DNA from: CBDBZL01 sp965213545
GTDB taxonomy: Bacteria > Pseudomonadota > Alphaproteobacteria > Sphingomonadales > Sphingomonadaceae
Assembly (NCBI GenBank): GCA_965213545.1
Contig: CBDBZL010000002.1
Location: 1,240,001 to 1,304,000, forward strand
Direction: 5' to 3'
Length of the DNA stretch: 64,000 bases
The notes under the pieces are model-generated. The model searched no databases, had not been told where the DNA came from, and worked only from the letters and a program-made list of their open reading frames with translations. The position numbers were made by a program, and so were the translations under genes. Below are positions 9,571 through 17,876 of this stretch, in pieces. Position 1 is the stretch's first letter. Each line of letters opens with the position of its first letter.

Positions 9571-10026
9571 CTACTGGTCGATGATCCGCGTTTGCGGATG
9601 ATGGCGGTCGAGATGCTTCCTGATGATCTTCAAATTGCGACTGTTCGAGCGGAACATGAAATCGAACAGGTCGCCGGCGACCGGCACCGCGCCAACCGCC
9701 GTATCCAAAGCGACATTGCCGGCCATGCGTGCCAGTTTCCACTTTGGTAGCCCCAGATTGCGAGCTTCCCATACGAGATAGGCTCCCATTCCCGCCGTGA
9801 CGACATCGCCGACCACGGGGATCAGCCCGGCCAGCGCATCGAACCCCACCGGCCGGTTGATCCCCGGTATGACGAAGGCGCGCTCGAGCATCTTTTCCAT
9901 TGCCTCGATCCGGCGGCGCACCGAAGCCACGTCCCGGCCCAGGGGCAAAGATGCGTCCATTGGTCTGGCCTTTGTCTTTGGCGCAGCGGCCGGGGGTGAA
10001 CCATCGAAATCCGGGTCGGATGTCAT
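9571..10026 (-). CDS. DUF4112-domain membrane protein
   Basis: A 151-residue protein. Residues 35-140 match the DUF4112 pattern: FDALAGLIPVVGDVVTAG, a membrane-associated stretch, then GAVPVAGDLFDFMFRSNSRN, and a C-terminal His-rich HLDRHH tail. Function unknown; the two G-x-x-P-V-x-G-D loops are the family hallmark. It starts 18 bases after the stop of the substrate-binding protein on the same strand and is probably read with it. Confidence 0.85.
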   Translation of the reverse strand: MTSDPDFDGSPPAAAPKTKARPMDASLPLGRDVASVRRRIEAMEKMLERAFVIPGINRPVGFDALAGLIPVVGDVVTAGMGAYLVWEARNLGLPKWKLARMAGNVALDTAVGAVPVAGDLFDFMFRSNSRNLKIIRKHLDRHHPQTRIIDQ

Positions 10027-10044
10027 TGTCGTTCCAATCGCCTG

Positions 10045-11520
10045 CTAACTGGCGACAACCGCCATGGGCGGCAAGGGGTGGAAGGCCCAGGGATTGGGCA
10101 TGAAGCCGCCGACATTGCCGCGGACCAGCGACCAACGCACCGGCGTTCCGATCGGAATATAAAAGCTGCTTTCAAGCATTGCCCGTTCGGCCTGGGCAAA
10201 TAGCGCAGCACGTTCGCCGAGGTCGCGGTTGGCTGCTGCTGCGGCGACAAGGCTGTCGATCTCTTCGTCGCAGACGCCGCGATCCAGCTTGCAATGAAAC
10301 TGGTTCATAAACCATCGCGGCGACATGTAGCGGGCGACGCGGTCGACGATCTGCAGATCACCACGCTGGCCAGGTCGCGCACGCTCGAGACGAATGCCGA
10401 TCCCGCTCAACTGAGTTGCCAGCCCTTCGAACAGGAGTTCGTAACCCGGCTCGTCATCGATCTCGATTGTCAGGCGAACAGGGCCCGGGGGAGTGTCGCT
10501 GCGGCTAGCCCGCCAGCGGGCGATCCGGCTTCGTGCCTCCGCTCGCAACGCTTCTAGCGCCAGGCCCTGCCAGCGCTCGTCGGCAGGCAGAGCCTGATCG
10601 GCAACGCCAGGGGTCACAATACGGGTGGTGGGGGTCCAGCCGCCAAGCGCGAAGGGTGCAATCAGCGCTGGCCGATCGAGCGCCATGGCAATCCCCTCGC
10701 GCACCTCTTCACTGGCCAAAGGTCCTCGCGGCTGGCGGACCTGCAGGCCAAACAAGCCGATCGCCGGATCGAGCCTGACGGTGCCTAGCGAAAGCGGTCC
10801 GGTGTCGACCAGCGGAAGCGTGCCGATCGTGCCGCCAAGCACAACATCCACATCGCCACGCTCGAAGGCGTCCAGCGCCGCGTCGGCGGGGAAGGTTATG
10901 ACCCGCACCGCGCGAACGCCGTGGCGCGAGCTGTCCGGTTCCAGATCGGTCAGCTCAAAAGGTGACTTGAGTGCGAGCAGGGCAACATCGTCTTGCCGAG
11001 CTAGTGCCATGTCACCGCTCTGCGCAGACGGGCGCAGCGCGAGTTCGGGCTGTGCGAGCAACTGCAGCAACGAGGGAAACGGTGCCGAAAGGCGTAGTTC
11101 GATCACCCGGCCAGCCATCGCCCGCACCTCGGCGACGGGAGCAAGGTCAAACGCCATGGATGTTCCTTCAAGCTGGCGCACGGCTTGCAGGAACGCGATA
11201 CGCGCGCTTTCGCTGCTCAGCGGCGAGCCATCGGGCCAAGTGCCGCCGCGTAACCGGAAAATGTAGCTCAGCCCATCATCGGTAACGATCCAGCGATCAG
11301 CCAGAGCTGGCACGATCTCACCGGTCGGATCCCGAGCGACCAAGCCCGAAGCGGTGGCAGCTTGCAGATGCTGAGCCGGTTCGGACAGTCGGCTACCCGT
11401 TGCGAACAGCTCGGCAGGCGCCGCGATAAAGGCGATGTCGAGCGCCCCCTCATCAGCCTCGCTGCATCCGCTGAGAAGACTCATACTGGCAAACAGGACA
11501 AACGCGGTTCGCCGGATCAT
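10045..11520 (-). CDS. ABC transporter substrate-binding lipoprotein, peptide/nickel (SBP_bac_5) family
   Basis: A 491-residue protein starting with a lipoprotein signal (MIRRTAFVLFASMSLLSGC, lipobox LSGC at residues 16-19). The mature part has the family 5 binding-protein layout: residues 65-95 with LADRWIVTDDGLSYIFRLR and WPDGSPLSSESA, a long lobe, and C-terminal MNQFHCKLDRGVCDEEID. It should be a periplasmic protein handing oligopeptides or similar ligands to a permease, but no permease or ATPase gene is adjacent, which is unusual for importers. The ligand is unknown. Confidence 0.85.
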   Translation of the reverse strand: MIRRTAFVLFASMSLLSGCSEADEGALDIAFIAAPAELFATGSRLSEPAQHLQAATASGLVARDPTGEIVPALADRWIVTDDGLSYIFRLRGGTWPDGSPLSSESARIAFLQAVRQLEGTSMAFDLAPVAEVRAMAGRVIELRLSAPFPSLLQLLAQPELALRPSAQSGDMALARQDDVALLALKSPFELTDLEPDSSRHGVRAVRVITFPADAALDAFERGDVDVVLGGTIGTLPLVDTGPLSLGTVRLDPAIGLFGLQVRQPRGPLASEEVREGIAMALDRPALIAPFALGGWTPTTRIVTPGVADQALPADERWQGLALEALRAEARSRIARWRASRSDTPPGPVRLTIEIDDEPGYELLFEGLATQLSGIGIRLERARPGQRGDLQIVDRVARYMSPRWFMNQFHCKLDRGVCDEEIDSLVAAAAANRDLGERAALFAQAERAMLESSFYIPIGTPVRWSLVRGNVGGFMPNPWAFHPLPPMAVVAS

Positions 11521-11636
11521 ACCGCCAAGTCGTATCCGTAGTCCTTCCGGACGGCAACTATGCCTCCCGAGCGATCGCCCTGCGTCACATGCTAAGATAC
11601 GAAGCCGCGCTCGAGGTGGTAGAGCGGCGTGCCTCC

Positions 11637-12026
11637 CTAAACGGAACGCAATTTCAACGGATCGGTACGAGTCGGCTCGACCAGCGAATAGCGCCGCATT
11701 TCGGCTGTGACGGACGGGTCAGTGGTGGCGATCGGCTCCCGAACCTTTCCCGAATCGATAGGATCGGCAAAGGCGATTCCAAAGCGGTTGCCCTGGCGCC
11801 ACGCCACGCTTCCTTCGACCCAGCCGACGCTCCGCAGTTCGACCTCGACACCAGTGCCGCGCGCCACCGGAAGATCACTTTCCGCCATCATTCCGCCATT
11901 CGACAGGTTGCGGACCCTGACACGATAGGTTGCCTCTTCACCATCGAGACGCAGGTTGGCCAAGAGCAACAGGCTTTCACGCCCGATCTGGCGGATATCT
12001 GTCTGATCCATTGGTTCGTCTTCCAT
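11637..12026 (-). CDS. PilZ-domain protein
   Basis: About 129 residues. RVRNLSNGGMMAES is the PilZ-type D/N-x-S-x-x-G motif following an arginine (TYRVRVRNLSNGG), and VAWRQGNRFGIAF is the closing W-x-x-x-x-x-G-I-x-F motif. PilZ domains bind cyclic di-GMP; the classic RxxxR motif is not clear before the sheet, so ligand binding is uncertain. The start is ambiguous: ATG 12026 or ATG 12011, with a GGAAGA before the second. The frame extends to 12089 but that N-terminus is Pro/Arg rich and unlikely. Confidence 0.8.
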   Translation of the reverse strand: MEDEPMDQTDIRQIGRESLLLLANLRLDGEEATYRVRVRNLSNGGMMAESDLPVARGTGVEVELRSVGWVEGSVAWRQGNRFGIAFADPIDSGKVREPIATTDPSVTAEMRRYSLVEPTRTDPLKLRSV

Positions 12027-12197
12027 TTGCGGTACGCCCTTGCCTCGTGGCGGGGGCGGCGCTTCCTGCCGATTCCCCGTCCGATCCAACCATCTTATGC
12101 GGCGGTAAGGCTAATGTAAGGTTAATTTCAGAATGATGGCCGGACCTGTATCAAATAAGCGCATTTTTCGCGGTGCCGTCGCGATATCCGTTTGCTA

Positions 12198-12656
12198 TCA
12201 ATCATCGCGCGAGACTTTTTCCCGGCGCTCATGAGCCTCCTGCGCCTCGACCGTCATGGTGGCGATCGGGCGGGCAGTGAGTCGCTGGATACCGATCGGC
12301 TCGCCGGTCGCTTCGCACCAGCCATACTCGCCCGCTTCAACCCGGCGCAGCGCGGCATCGATCTTGGCGATGAGTTTGCGCTGGCGATCGCGGGTGCGCA
12401 GTTCGATGCCCCAATCAGTCTCGCTCGACGCGCGGTCGCTCATATCGGGCTCGCGCAGTGGCCCGTCCTGAAGGCTTTGCAAGGTCAGTTCGGAGGCGGC
12501 CAAGATAGTGCGCTTCCATTCCAGTAGGAGCACCCGAAAATAGTCGAGCTGCTTGACCGACATATAATCCTCATCCTCGCTCGGGACATAATCGCTGCCA
12601 AGAGCGCGCCTCGTCCGTAGCAGGATGGTATTGTCGTCCTTGGGCAACGAGGACAT
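12198..12656 (-). CDS. dksA: RNA polymerase-binding transcription factor DksA
   Basis: A 152-residue protein. DksA enters the RNA polymerase secondary channel and with ppGpp reprograms transcription. Residues 45-105 form the coiled-coil; its tip carries DRASSETD (Asp-x-x-Ser type). The zinc-finger region YGWCEATGEPIGIQRL..ARPIATMT keeps only one of the four canonical cysteines, as is common in alphaproteobacterial DksA. ATG 12656 is preceded by GGAGAG; the longer frame to 13052 runs through intergenic DNA. It diverges from the Sel1 gene. Confidence 0.93.
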   Translation of the reverse strand: MSSLPKDDNTILLRTRRALGSDYVPSEDEDYMSVKQLDYFRVLLLEWKRTILAASELTLQSLQDGPLREPDMSDRASSETDWGIELRTRDRQRKLIAKIDAALRRVEAGEYGWCEATGEPIGIQRLTARPIATMTVEAQEAHERREKVSRDD

Positions 12657-12848
12657 TCGACGCTCTCCGAACCCGGCTTTGCAGAAGCGATGCCGAGCTT
12701 TCGTCGTATTGCTGGAAGCACCATTTCGCCGGCTCCGGCGGCCTATAGGTTGCGGACAAAACGGGCACAAGCCGCAATCGGAACCGGGCTCCGGGGCACG
12801 CCGGCTGGCCGTGGGGTTACCCTTGGCAAAAAATTTCAAAGGCGTTCG

Positions 12849-12870
12849 ATGGTTACGTTTTATTAACCAT
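12849..12870. promoter_or_regulatory. Inverted repeat between dksA and the Sel1 gene
   Basis: ATGGTTA and TAACCAT form perfect 7-base arms around an 8-base AT-rich spacer, in the 281-base divergent region between dksA and the Sel1 gene. It could be an operator or a hairpin. It resembles a CtrA box (TTAA-N7-TTAA) but the spacing is one base short, so I do not call it one. Confidence 0.3.
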
Positions 12871-12937
12871 GTGCGGCGATGTTCTGTGCTGCGCAGGGCG
12901 AATGATCGCAGACCTTCGCGGATCGGAGTTCGGGGAC

Positions 12938-13237
12938 ATGGACGTGAGGAAGCAGACAGCACCAGCAGGAGTGGTGGTCGAACATATGCTGGCCGCCGCA
13001 TCGCGCGGTGACGGCGAGGCATGTCATGCGTTGGGGATCGCTTTTTCCACATCGGGCGAATGTGCCCGCGATCTTGTCGAGGCGCACAAATGGTTCAACC
13101 TGGGCGCGCTGCATGGTCATGAGGAATGTGGCTGGTGCCGGGCGGATATTGCCGAAGAGATGGGCCGCTCCGAAATCGCCGAAGCCCAGCGTCGCGCGCG
13201 CGAATGGCTGGGTGCCGGAATGCGCCGCGCGGCTTGA
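12938..13237 (+). CDS. Sel1-like repeat protein
   Basis: A small 99-residue protein with one clear Sel1-type helix pair, ECARDLVEAHKWFNLGALHG at residues 45-64, and a C-terminal helix with EIAEAQRRAREWL. Sel1/TPR-like repeats mediate protein contacts; no catalytic domain is present. ATG 12938 is chosen behind a G-rich site; the frame continues upstream to 12869 without homology. Similar short Sel1 proteins are common in sphingomonads. The partner is unknown. Confidence 0.82.
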   Translation: MDVRKQTAPAGVVVEHMLAAASRGDGEACHALGIAFSTSGECARDLVEAHKWFNLGALHGHEECGWCRADIAEEMGRSEIAEAQRRAREWLGAGMRRAA

Positions 13238-13270
13238 TGAGTCACAACCAGCAAACGGGCGCCCGAACGC

Positions 13271-14404
13271 TTATTCCTTTTTGAAGGGGGCATGTCGATC
13301 AAGCATCAGCTTGTCGCGTTCGACGCCGGTGCGCTCTTGGCGGAGAAAGTCGGCAACCGCAGCCCGGAAGTCCGGGTCGGCAATATAGTGCATGCTGGTC
13401 GTCTCAACGGGCTCATAGCCGCGTGCGAGCTTGTGGCCCCCCTGCGCGCCCGCCTCGACCCAATCGAGGCCCAGATCGATAGCGACATCGATCGCCTGAT
13501 AATAGCAAAGTTCGAAATGCAGGAACGGCTTGTCGACAACGCAGCCCCAATATCGTCCATACAAGGCGTCGGGGCCGATAAAGTTCAGTGCACCCGCGAT
13601 CGGCTGACCTTCGATAAAGGCAAGAATGAGCAGGACCTTGTCTTCCATGTGCTCGGAAAACAGTGGGAAGGCTTCGCGCGTAAGATAAGGCGTGCCCCAT
13701 TTGCGCGCTCCGGTGTCCTGGTAGAATAGCCAGAAGGCATCCCAATGTTCGGGGCGAATTTCAGCACCGCGTAGGCGCCGGATCTCAACGCCTTCCTGTG
13801 CCGCCGCGCGTTCCTTCTTCAGCGCCTTGCGCTTTCGTGAAGCAAGGCTGGCGAGGAAATCGTCGAAGTCGCCATAACCGCGATTGCTCCAGTGAAACTG
13901 GATATCGCTGCGCTCGAGCCAACCGGCTGCGGTAAAAAACCCGTGCTGTTGCTTATCGACAAAGGTCGCATGTGCGGACGAAAAGCCATGCTGCTCGCAA
14001 ACGCCTTGTGCTGCGCGCAGGAGCGGAACCGCCAGATCGGGCCTCGACAGCAACAGGCGTGGCCCGGTGGCGGGGGTAAACGGGGCAGCGATCTGAAGTT
14101 TGGGATAATAGGCGCGGCCCGACCGCATCCATGCATCGGCCCAACCATGGTCGAACACATATTCGCCCTGACTGTGGCCTTTTACATAAGCCGGTAGCGC
14201 GGCAAGCAATACGCCGGCATCATCCTCGATCACTATCGGAGCAGGTTGCCAGCCGGTCCCGCGCCCGACACTTCCCGAGTCTTCGAGGGCGGACAGAAAG
14301 GCATGCCCGACAAAGGGATTGCCGGCGGTCAATGCGTCCCATTCGCCTTGGGGCAGGCTGCCAACCGAGGGAGCGACCCTGGCAGTGAGAGCGGCAACAG
14401 ACAT
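13271..14404 (-). CDS. FemAB-like GNAT acyltransferase (DUF482 family)
   Basis: A 377-residue protein matching the peptidogalycan/DUF482 group of GNAT-fold enzymes: GNPFVGHAFLSALEDSGSVG near the N-terminus, PAYVKGHSQGEYVFDHGWADA, SAHATFVD, and the C-terminal HFELCYYQAIDVAI..LDWVEAGAQGGHKLARGY. Members are cytoplasmic and resemble FemX aminoacyltransferases; the substrate is unknown. It starts 300 bases after the RidA gene on the same strand and converges with the Sel1 gene. Confidence 0.88.
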   Translation of the reverse strand: MSVAALTARVAPSVGSLPQGEWDALTAGNPFVGHAFLSALEDSGSVGRGTGWQPAPIVIEDDAGVLLAALPAYVKGHSQGEYVFDHGWADAWMRSGRAYYPKLQIAAPFTPATGPRLLLSRPDLAVPLLRAAQGVCEQHGFSSAHATFVDKQQHGFFTAAGWLERSDIQFHWSNRGYGDFDDFLASLASRKRKALKKERAAAQEGVEIRRLRGAEIRPEHWDAFWLFYQDTGARKWGTPYLTREAFPLFSEHMEDKVLLILAFIEGQPIAGALNFIGPDALYGRYWGCVVDKPFLHFELCYYQAIDVAIDLGLDWVEAGAQGGHKLARGYEPVETTSMHYIADPDFRAAVADFLRQERTGVERDKLMLDRHAPFKKE

Positions 14405-14705
14405 GGCGCTTAGCTAGATATGGTGTCGCCTCAGTACGACCCCCCCTTTGGGACAGCGCCGACAGGATGGTCGCGGTGGCAGGCCAGAAGAGCAGCGGTC
14501 GGAAGCGTTAGATCAACGCTTAGCTTGGAACCAATTATCCGGCTGGGTCCCCCCCAAATCGTTCTCACAACTGGTTCCGGATACGCGACCATCACGCGCC
14601 GCTCAACGCTCCGGTTTGCGTATCGCCGCACAAGCCAGTCCTGATCCTTGGGCACGTCCTCGTAGACGCAAACCCGAGTCTGGAAGAAACGAGCGACGCG
14701 CCAAC
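14405..14705 (-). other. Gap between RidA and DUF482 genes; weak 74-codon frame
   Basis: This 301-base stretch holds no recognised gene. On the minus strand a frame from GTG 14655 to 14431 encodes 74 residues, some of them protein-like in composition, and the frame stays open upstream to the RidA stop. No ribosome site, domain or homology was seen. It may be a gene remnant or chance. Confidence 0.3.
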
Positions 14706-15164
14706 CTAGGCTTTGCCAAGCGCCACGATCGCATCAATTTCCACAGCCGCGCCTAGCGGGAGCACGGGCACGCCGACCGCGCTTCGAACATGTCGGCCCG
14801 CCTCACCGAACAGTTCGACCATCAGGTCGGACGCGCCATTTGCGATCTTGGGCTGGTCGGTGAAGTCGCCTGTCGATGCTACAAAGGCTCCGAGCCTCAA
14901 TATCCTCTCGACCCGCTCCAGCAGACCGGCGTTCTCCAGTTGCGACAGGATCATCAGACCACAAGCACGGGCCGCCTGCTCGCCTTGTTCGAGTGTGAGG
15001 TCTTCGCCCAGACGACCGGTAACGAGCGTGCCATCGATGATCGGGAGCTGTCCGGAAATATAGGCAACCCCGCTATGTTCGACGATAGGAAGATAGCTGG
15101 CGACTGGAGCAGCGGCGGGCGGCAGGGTGATGCCGTTCTTCGCCAGGCGCGCGTGAATGTTCAA
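14706..15164 (-). CDS. RidA-family (YjgF/YER057c/UK114) protein
   Basis: About 152 residues. RidA proteins hydrolyse reactive enamine/imine intermediates released by PLP enzymes. The body shows VEHSGVAYISGQLPIIDG, a trimer-forming core, and the AVGVPVLPLGAAVEIDAIVAL end typical of the longer YjgF-like group. The start is TTG 15164: its last bases overlap the TGA of the HAD gene as TTGA, and GGAG lies seven bases before it. The three genes DUF3572, HAD and RidA overlap by four bases each and must be translated together. Confidence 0.88.
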   Translation of the reverse strand: MNIHARLAKNGITLPPAAAPVASYLPIVEHSGVAYISGQLPIIDGTLVTGRLGEDLTLEQGEQAARACGLMILSQLENAGLLERVERILRLGAFVASTGDFTDQPKIANGASDLMVELFGEAGRHVRSAVGVPVLPLGAAVEIDAIVALGKA

Positions 15165-15805
15165 CCGTGTTCTCCGTGCAGTTCTTCCATGGTCCAAGAT
15201 AGCGCGGCCGCCCAATTGTCGATACGGGCGTGGGCATGACCGGCAACGAGTGCGCATCGAACGTGCGGAGCTATGGCCGGTTCACCGCAAAAATGCAGCC
15301 GCCTGAGTTCGGGCACCAGCTCGGCGGCGGACTGGTGATGCTTGGCGATATCGTCGATGAAGACTGCACGAGCCGGGTCGTGTGCGTCGATGATCCGGCG
15401 CAGGGCGGCGCCCTTTGGCCCCTGATTGGTATGAACCACCGCTTCGATACCGATCGCGCGAAGTTGCTGGGTGCGCGCCTCGTTGCGCTCATCAACCAAA
15501 TTGGTGAGCACCACAACGTCGGCCTCGCGCTTCAACTCGTTGATTGCCGCGACAGCGCCTTCGATCGGCTGCTGAATATGCATCTGCGTATCGAAGAAAC
15601 CGCCAAGCAGCGCCCATGCCTCCTCCTGATCGACTGCAGCCCCACCCTCGCGTCGCCGCATCGCCTGAACAAACGGATCGCCTTCGAGAACGAAGTCGAT
15701 GGCGTGCTGCTCCCCCAGCCAGTCGCGAAAATGCCGGATCATATGGAGCAGCACTTCATCACAATCGGTGATGACGAGCGGGCGGTTGGAGCCTGACCTG
15801 CTCAT
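15161..15805 (-). CDS. HAD-family hydrolase
   Basis: A 214-residue haloacid-dehalogenase-fold protein. Motif I is DCDEVL near residue 14 (the usual second Asp replaced by Glu, as in some HAD groups), motif II is VVLTN near residue 100, and motif III/IV is K-G-AALRRIIDAH then VFIDDIAKH. Expected to be a cytoplasmic phosphatase or dehalogenase of unknown substrate. The start ATG shares the sequence ATGA with the stop of DUF3572, and its stop overlaps the RidA start. Confidence 0.85.
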   Translation of the reverse strand: MSRSGSNRPLVITDCDEVLLHMIRHFRDWLGEQHAIDFVLEGDPFVQAMRRREGGAAVDQEEAWALLGGFFDTQMHIQQPIEGAVAAINELKREADVVVLTNLVDERNEARTQQLRAIGIEAVVHTNQGPKGAALRRIIDAHDPARAVFIDDIAKHHQSAAELVPELRRLHFCGEPAIAPHVRCALVAGHAHARIDNWAAALSWTMEELHGEHG

Positions 15806-16137
15806 CCATGAAGCTCGCGCTGGGCAGCGACAAGCTCGCCAGGATCGAGTTCCAGCGCTTGCGCTGCGGCAACAAAATCAGCTTCGTGCGACGCGAGAAA
15901 CTCGAACACTGCGCGATGCAGGCGGCTTGAGGCGGCGGCGCTGCGCAACGCGTCTGGAGACAATCCGGTAAGGTCAAGAAAGCGGCGCGCTCGCGCAGGG
16001 TCGCCGATGATCCAGGCAAGCGCTTCGAGCGCTACTGCATGCGGATCGCGTGTGGGGGGTTGGGCGTCGCGGATGATGATGCGTCTGCCTGGTGTGGTAC
16101 GGGTTGCCCCACGAAATGCGAGGCGTGTCCCTACCAA
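15802..16137 (-). CDS. DUF3572-domain protein (start uncertain)
   Basis: The conserved part, about 92 residues from IIIRDAQPPTRDPHAVALEA to the end, matches DUF3572, a small helical alphaproteobacterial family of unknown function. Homologs begin a few residues before R-D, but here that place reads ATC ATC ATC with no ATG, GTG or TTG. The nearest upstream in-frame start is TTG 16137, which adds about 20 unrelated residues. Either that TTG, a near-cognate ATC, or a mutated start is used. The stop overlaps the HAD start as ATGA. Confidence 0.65.
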   Translation of the reverse strand: MVGTRLAFRGATRTTPGRRIIIRDAQPPTRDPHAVALEALAWIIGDPARARRFLDLTGLSPDALRSAAASSRLHRAVFEFLASHEADFVAAAQALELDPGELVAAQRELHG

Positions 16138-16341
16138 TGGCGGAGGGAGCACTCGATGTCGAGGGCGACCTAGGAGACCTGGGCGACCGCTTATCGTTTC
16201 GGGCAAGAATGTGGGCAAGGTGGCAGCTGCGTCCCGGTGCCCCCTGCTTGACAAGCGCGCCTCGCCGCCTCTTGTGCTCGATCGGATGGCAGCACCGCCC
16301 AACCACCGCACCCGGCGCGGTCCAGCAAAGTGAATGAAATC

Positions 16342-16599
16342 ATGACCCGCGAAGACGTCGACAGCAAGATCCGCGAACTTATCGAACCCTTCAACAAGGA
16401 GGGCGTCACGCTGACCGAAGCTACGACATTCGCCGGTGATCTGGAATTCGACAGTCTGACGGTGATGGATTTCGTCGCCGCGATCGAAGATGAGTTCGAC
16501 ATCATAATCTCGATGAACCAGCAGGCCGAGATCGAGACCTATGGCGAATTGGTCGATGCAGTGACCGCGCTGGCGGCGGCATCTGGAGGGGGACAGTGA
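16342..16599 (+). CDS. Acyl carrier protein for sphingolipid synthesis
   Basis: An 85-residue acyl carrier protein; the Ser in LEFDSLTVMDF (about residue 39) would carry phosphopantetheine. It precedes serine palmitoyltransferase and overlaps it by GTGA, which indicates coupling and suggests it delivers the acyl group to SPT in place of, or beside, acyl-CoA. This ACP-SPT pair is known from sphingolipid-producing bacteria. ATG 16342 is chosen; an in-frame GTG at 16330 would add four residues. Confidence 0.87.
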   Translation: MTREDVDSKIRELIEPFNKEGVTLTEATTFAGDLEFDSLTVMDFVAAIEDEFDIIISMNQQAEIETYGELVDAVTALAAASGGGQ

Positions 16600-17846
16600 G
16601 CGAAGGAGTCGGCCAGTCCGATCGGCTGCCCGAACGCCCGGGTGGGGCGCCGGACCTTTTCTCCAAGTTCGACAAGACCATTGCCATGCGTGAGCAACTG
16701 CTTGCCAGCGGGGTAGAAGACCCCTTCTCTCTAATCATGGAGGCGGTGCTCTCCCCGACGCGGGCGATCTGCAACGGGCGCGATACCATACTGCTTGGAA
16801 CCTATAATTACATGGGCATGACTTTCGACCCGGAAGTCGTCGCGGCAGGGCAGCAGGCGCTTGCCGACTTCGGTTCGGGCACGACGGGGAGTCGCGTGCT
16901 CAACGGCACTTATCAGGGTCACCGAGAGGTAGAAGAGGCATTGCGCGAGTTCTACGCGATGGATCACGCGATGGTGTTCTCTACCGGCTACCAGGCGAAC
17001 CTTGGCATCATCAGCACGCTCGCGGGCAAGGGCGATTATATTATTCTGGATATCGACAGCCATGCGAGCATCTGGGACGGGTGCGGGCTGGGCAATGCCG
17101 AGGTGGTGCCCTTCAAGCACAACGACGTTGAGGCGCTGGAAAAACGCCTGCGTCGTGTTCCCGACGGGGCAGGCGTGCTGGTTGTGCTCGAAGGTGTCTA
17201 TTCGATGCTCGGCGATGTCGCGCCGCTTCGCGAGATGGTCGCGCTATGCAAGCAATCGGGCGGCATGGTTCTGGTGGATGAGGCGCACTCGATGGGCTTT
17301 ATCGGCGAGAACGGACGCGGAGTCGCCGAAGAGCAGGGCGTGCTTGACGACGTTGATTTCGTCATCGGGACATTCTCGAAATCGGTCGGCACGGTGGGGG
17401 GGTTCTGTGTGTCCAACCATCCCAAATTCGAGATTCTGCGGCTGGTCTGCCGGCCTTATGTATTTACTGCCAGCTTGCCGCCCAGCGTGGTGGCGACCGC
17501 AGCGACCAGTATTCGCAAGCTTATGCAATCGGCGCAGAAGCGGGCGCATTTGTGGGAAAACTCGCACCGATTGCATGGCGGTTTGCGCGAACTGGGTTTC
17601 AAACTTGGCACCGAACAGCCGCAAAGCGCGATAGTGGCGGTTATCATGCCCGATCTGGAGCGCGGCGCCGCCATGTGGCAGGCCTTGTTGCACGAAGGCC
17701 TTTACGTAAACCTGGCGCGGCCTCCGGCGACACCGGCCAATATGACGCTGCTTCGCTGCTCGTTATGTGCCGAGCATACGGAAGAGGAAGTCGACACGAT
17801 CCTGGATATATTCGCGCGCGCAGGTCAAACAGTCGGGATTATCTAG
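16596..17846 (+). CDS. spt: Serine palmitoyltransferase (PLP-dependent)
   Basis: A 416-residue alpha-oxoamine synthase. It condenses L-serine with an activated palmitoyl group to 3-ketodihydrosphingosine, the first step to glycosphingolipids that replace LPS in sphingomonads. Visible motifs are GTYNYMGMT, GSGTTGSRVLNGT, the stacking His in DSHASIWDG, VDEAHSMGF with the PLP-contacting Asp and His, and the Schiff-base Lys in GTFSKSVGTVGG near residue 262. The start is GTG within the ACP stop. AONS/KBL paralogs are the alternative, but the ACP neighbour and sequence fit SPT best. Confidence 0.93.
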   Translation: MSEGVGQSDRLPERPGGAPDLFSKFDKTIAMREQLLASGVEDPFSLIMEAVLSPTRAICNGRDTILLGTYNYMGMTFDPEVVAAGQQALADFGSGTTGSRVLNGTYQGHREVEEALREFYAMDHAMVFSTGYQANLGIISTLAGKGDYIILDIDSHASIWDGCGLGNAEVVPFKHNDVEALEKRLRRVPDGAGVLVVLEGVYSMLGDVAPLREMVALCKQSGGMVLVDEAHSMGFIGENGRGVAEEQGVLDDVDFVIGTFSKSVGTVGGFCVSNHPKFEILRLVCRPYVFTASLPPSVVATAATSIRKLMQSAQKRAHLWENSHRLHGGLRELGFKLGTEQPQSAIVAVIMPDLERGAAMWQALLHEGLYVNLARPPATPANMTLLRCSLCAEHTEEEVDTILDIFARAGQTVGII

Positions 17847-17876
17847 GAAGGCAGGACAGCATAAAACCCAATAATC

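Noticed and set aside
12849..12870. CtrA binding box
   Set aside because: The half-sites are one base too close for TTAA-N7-TTAA.
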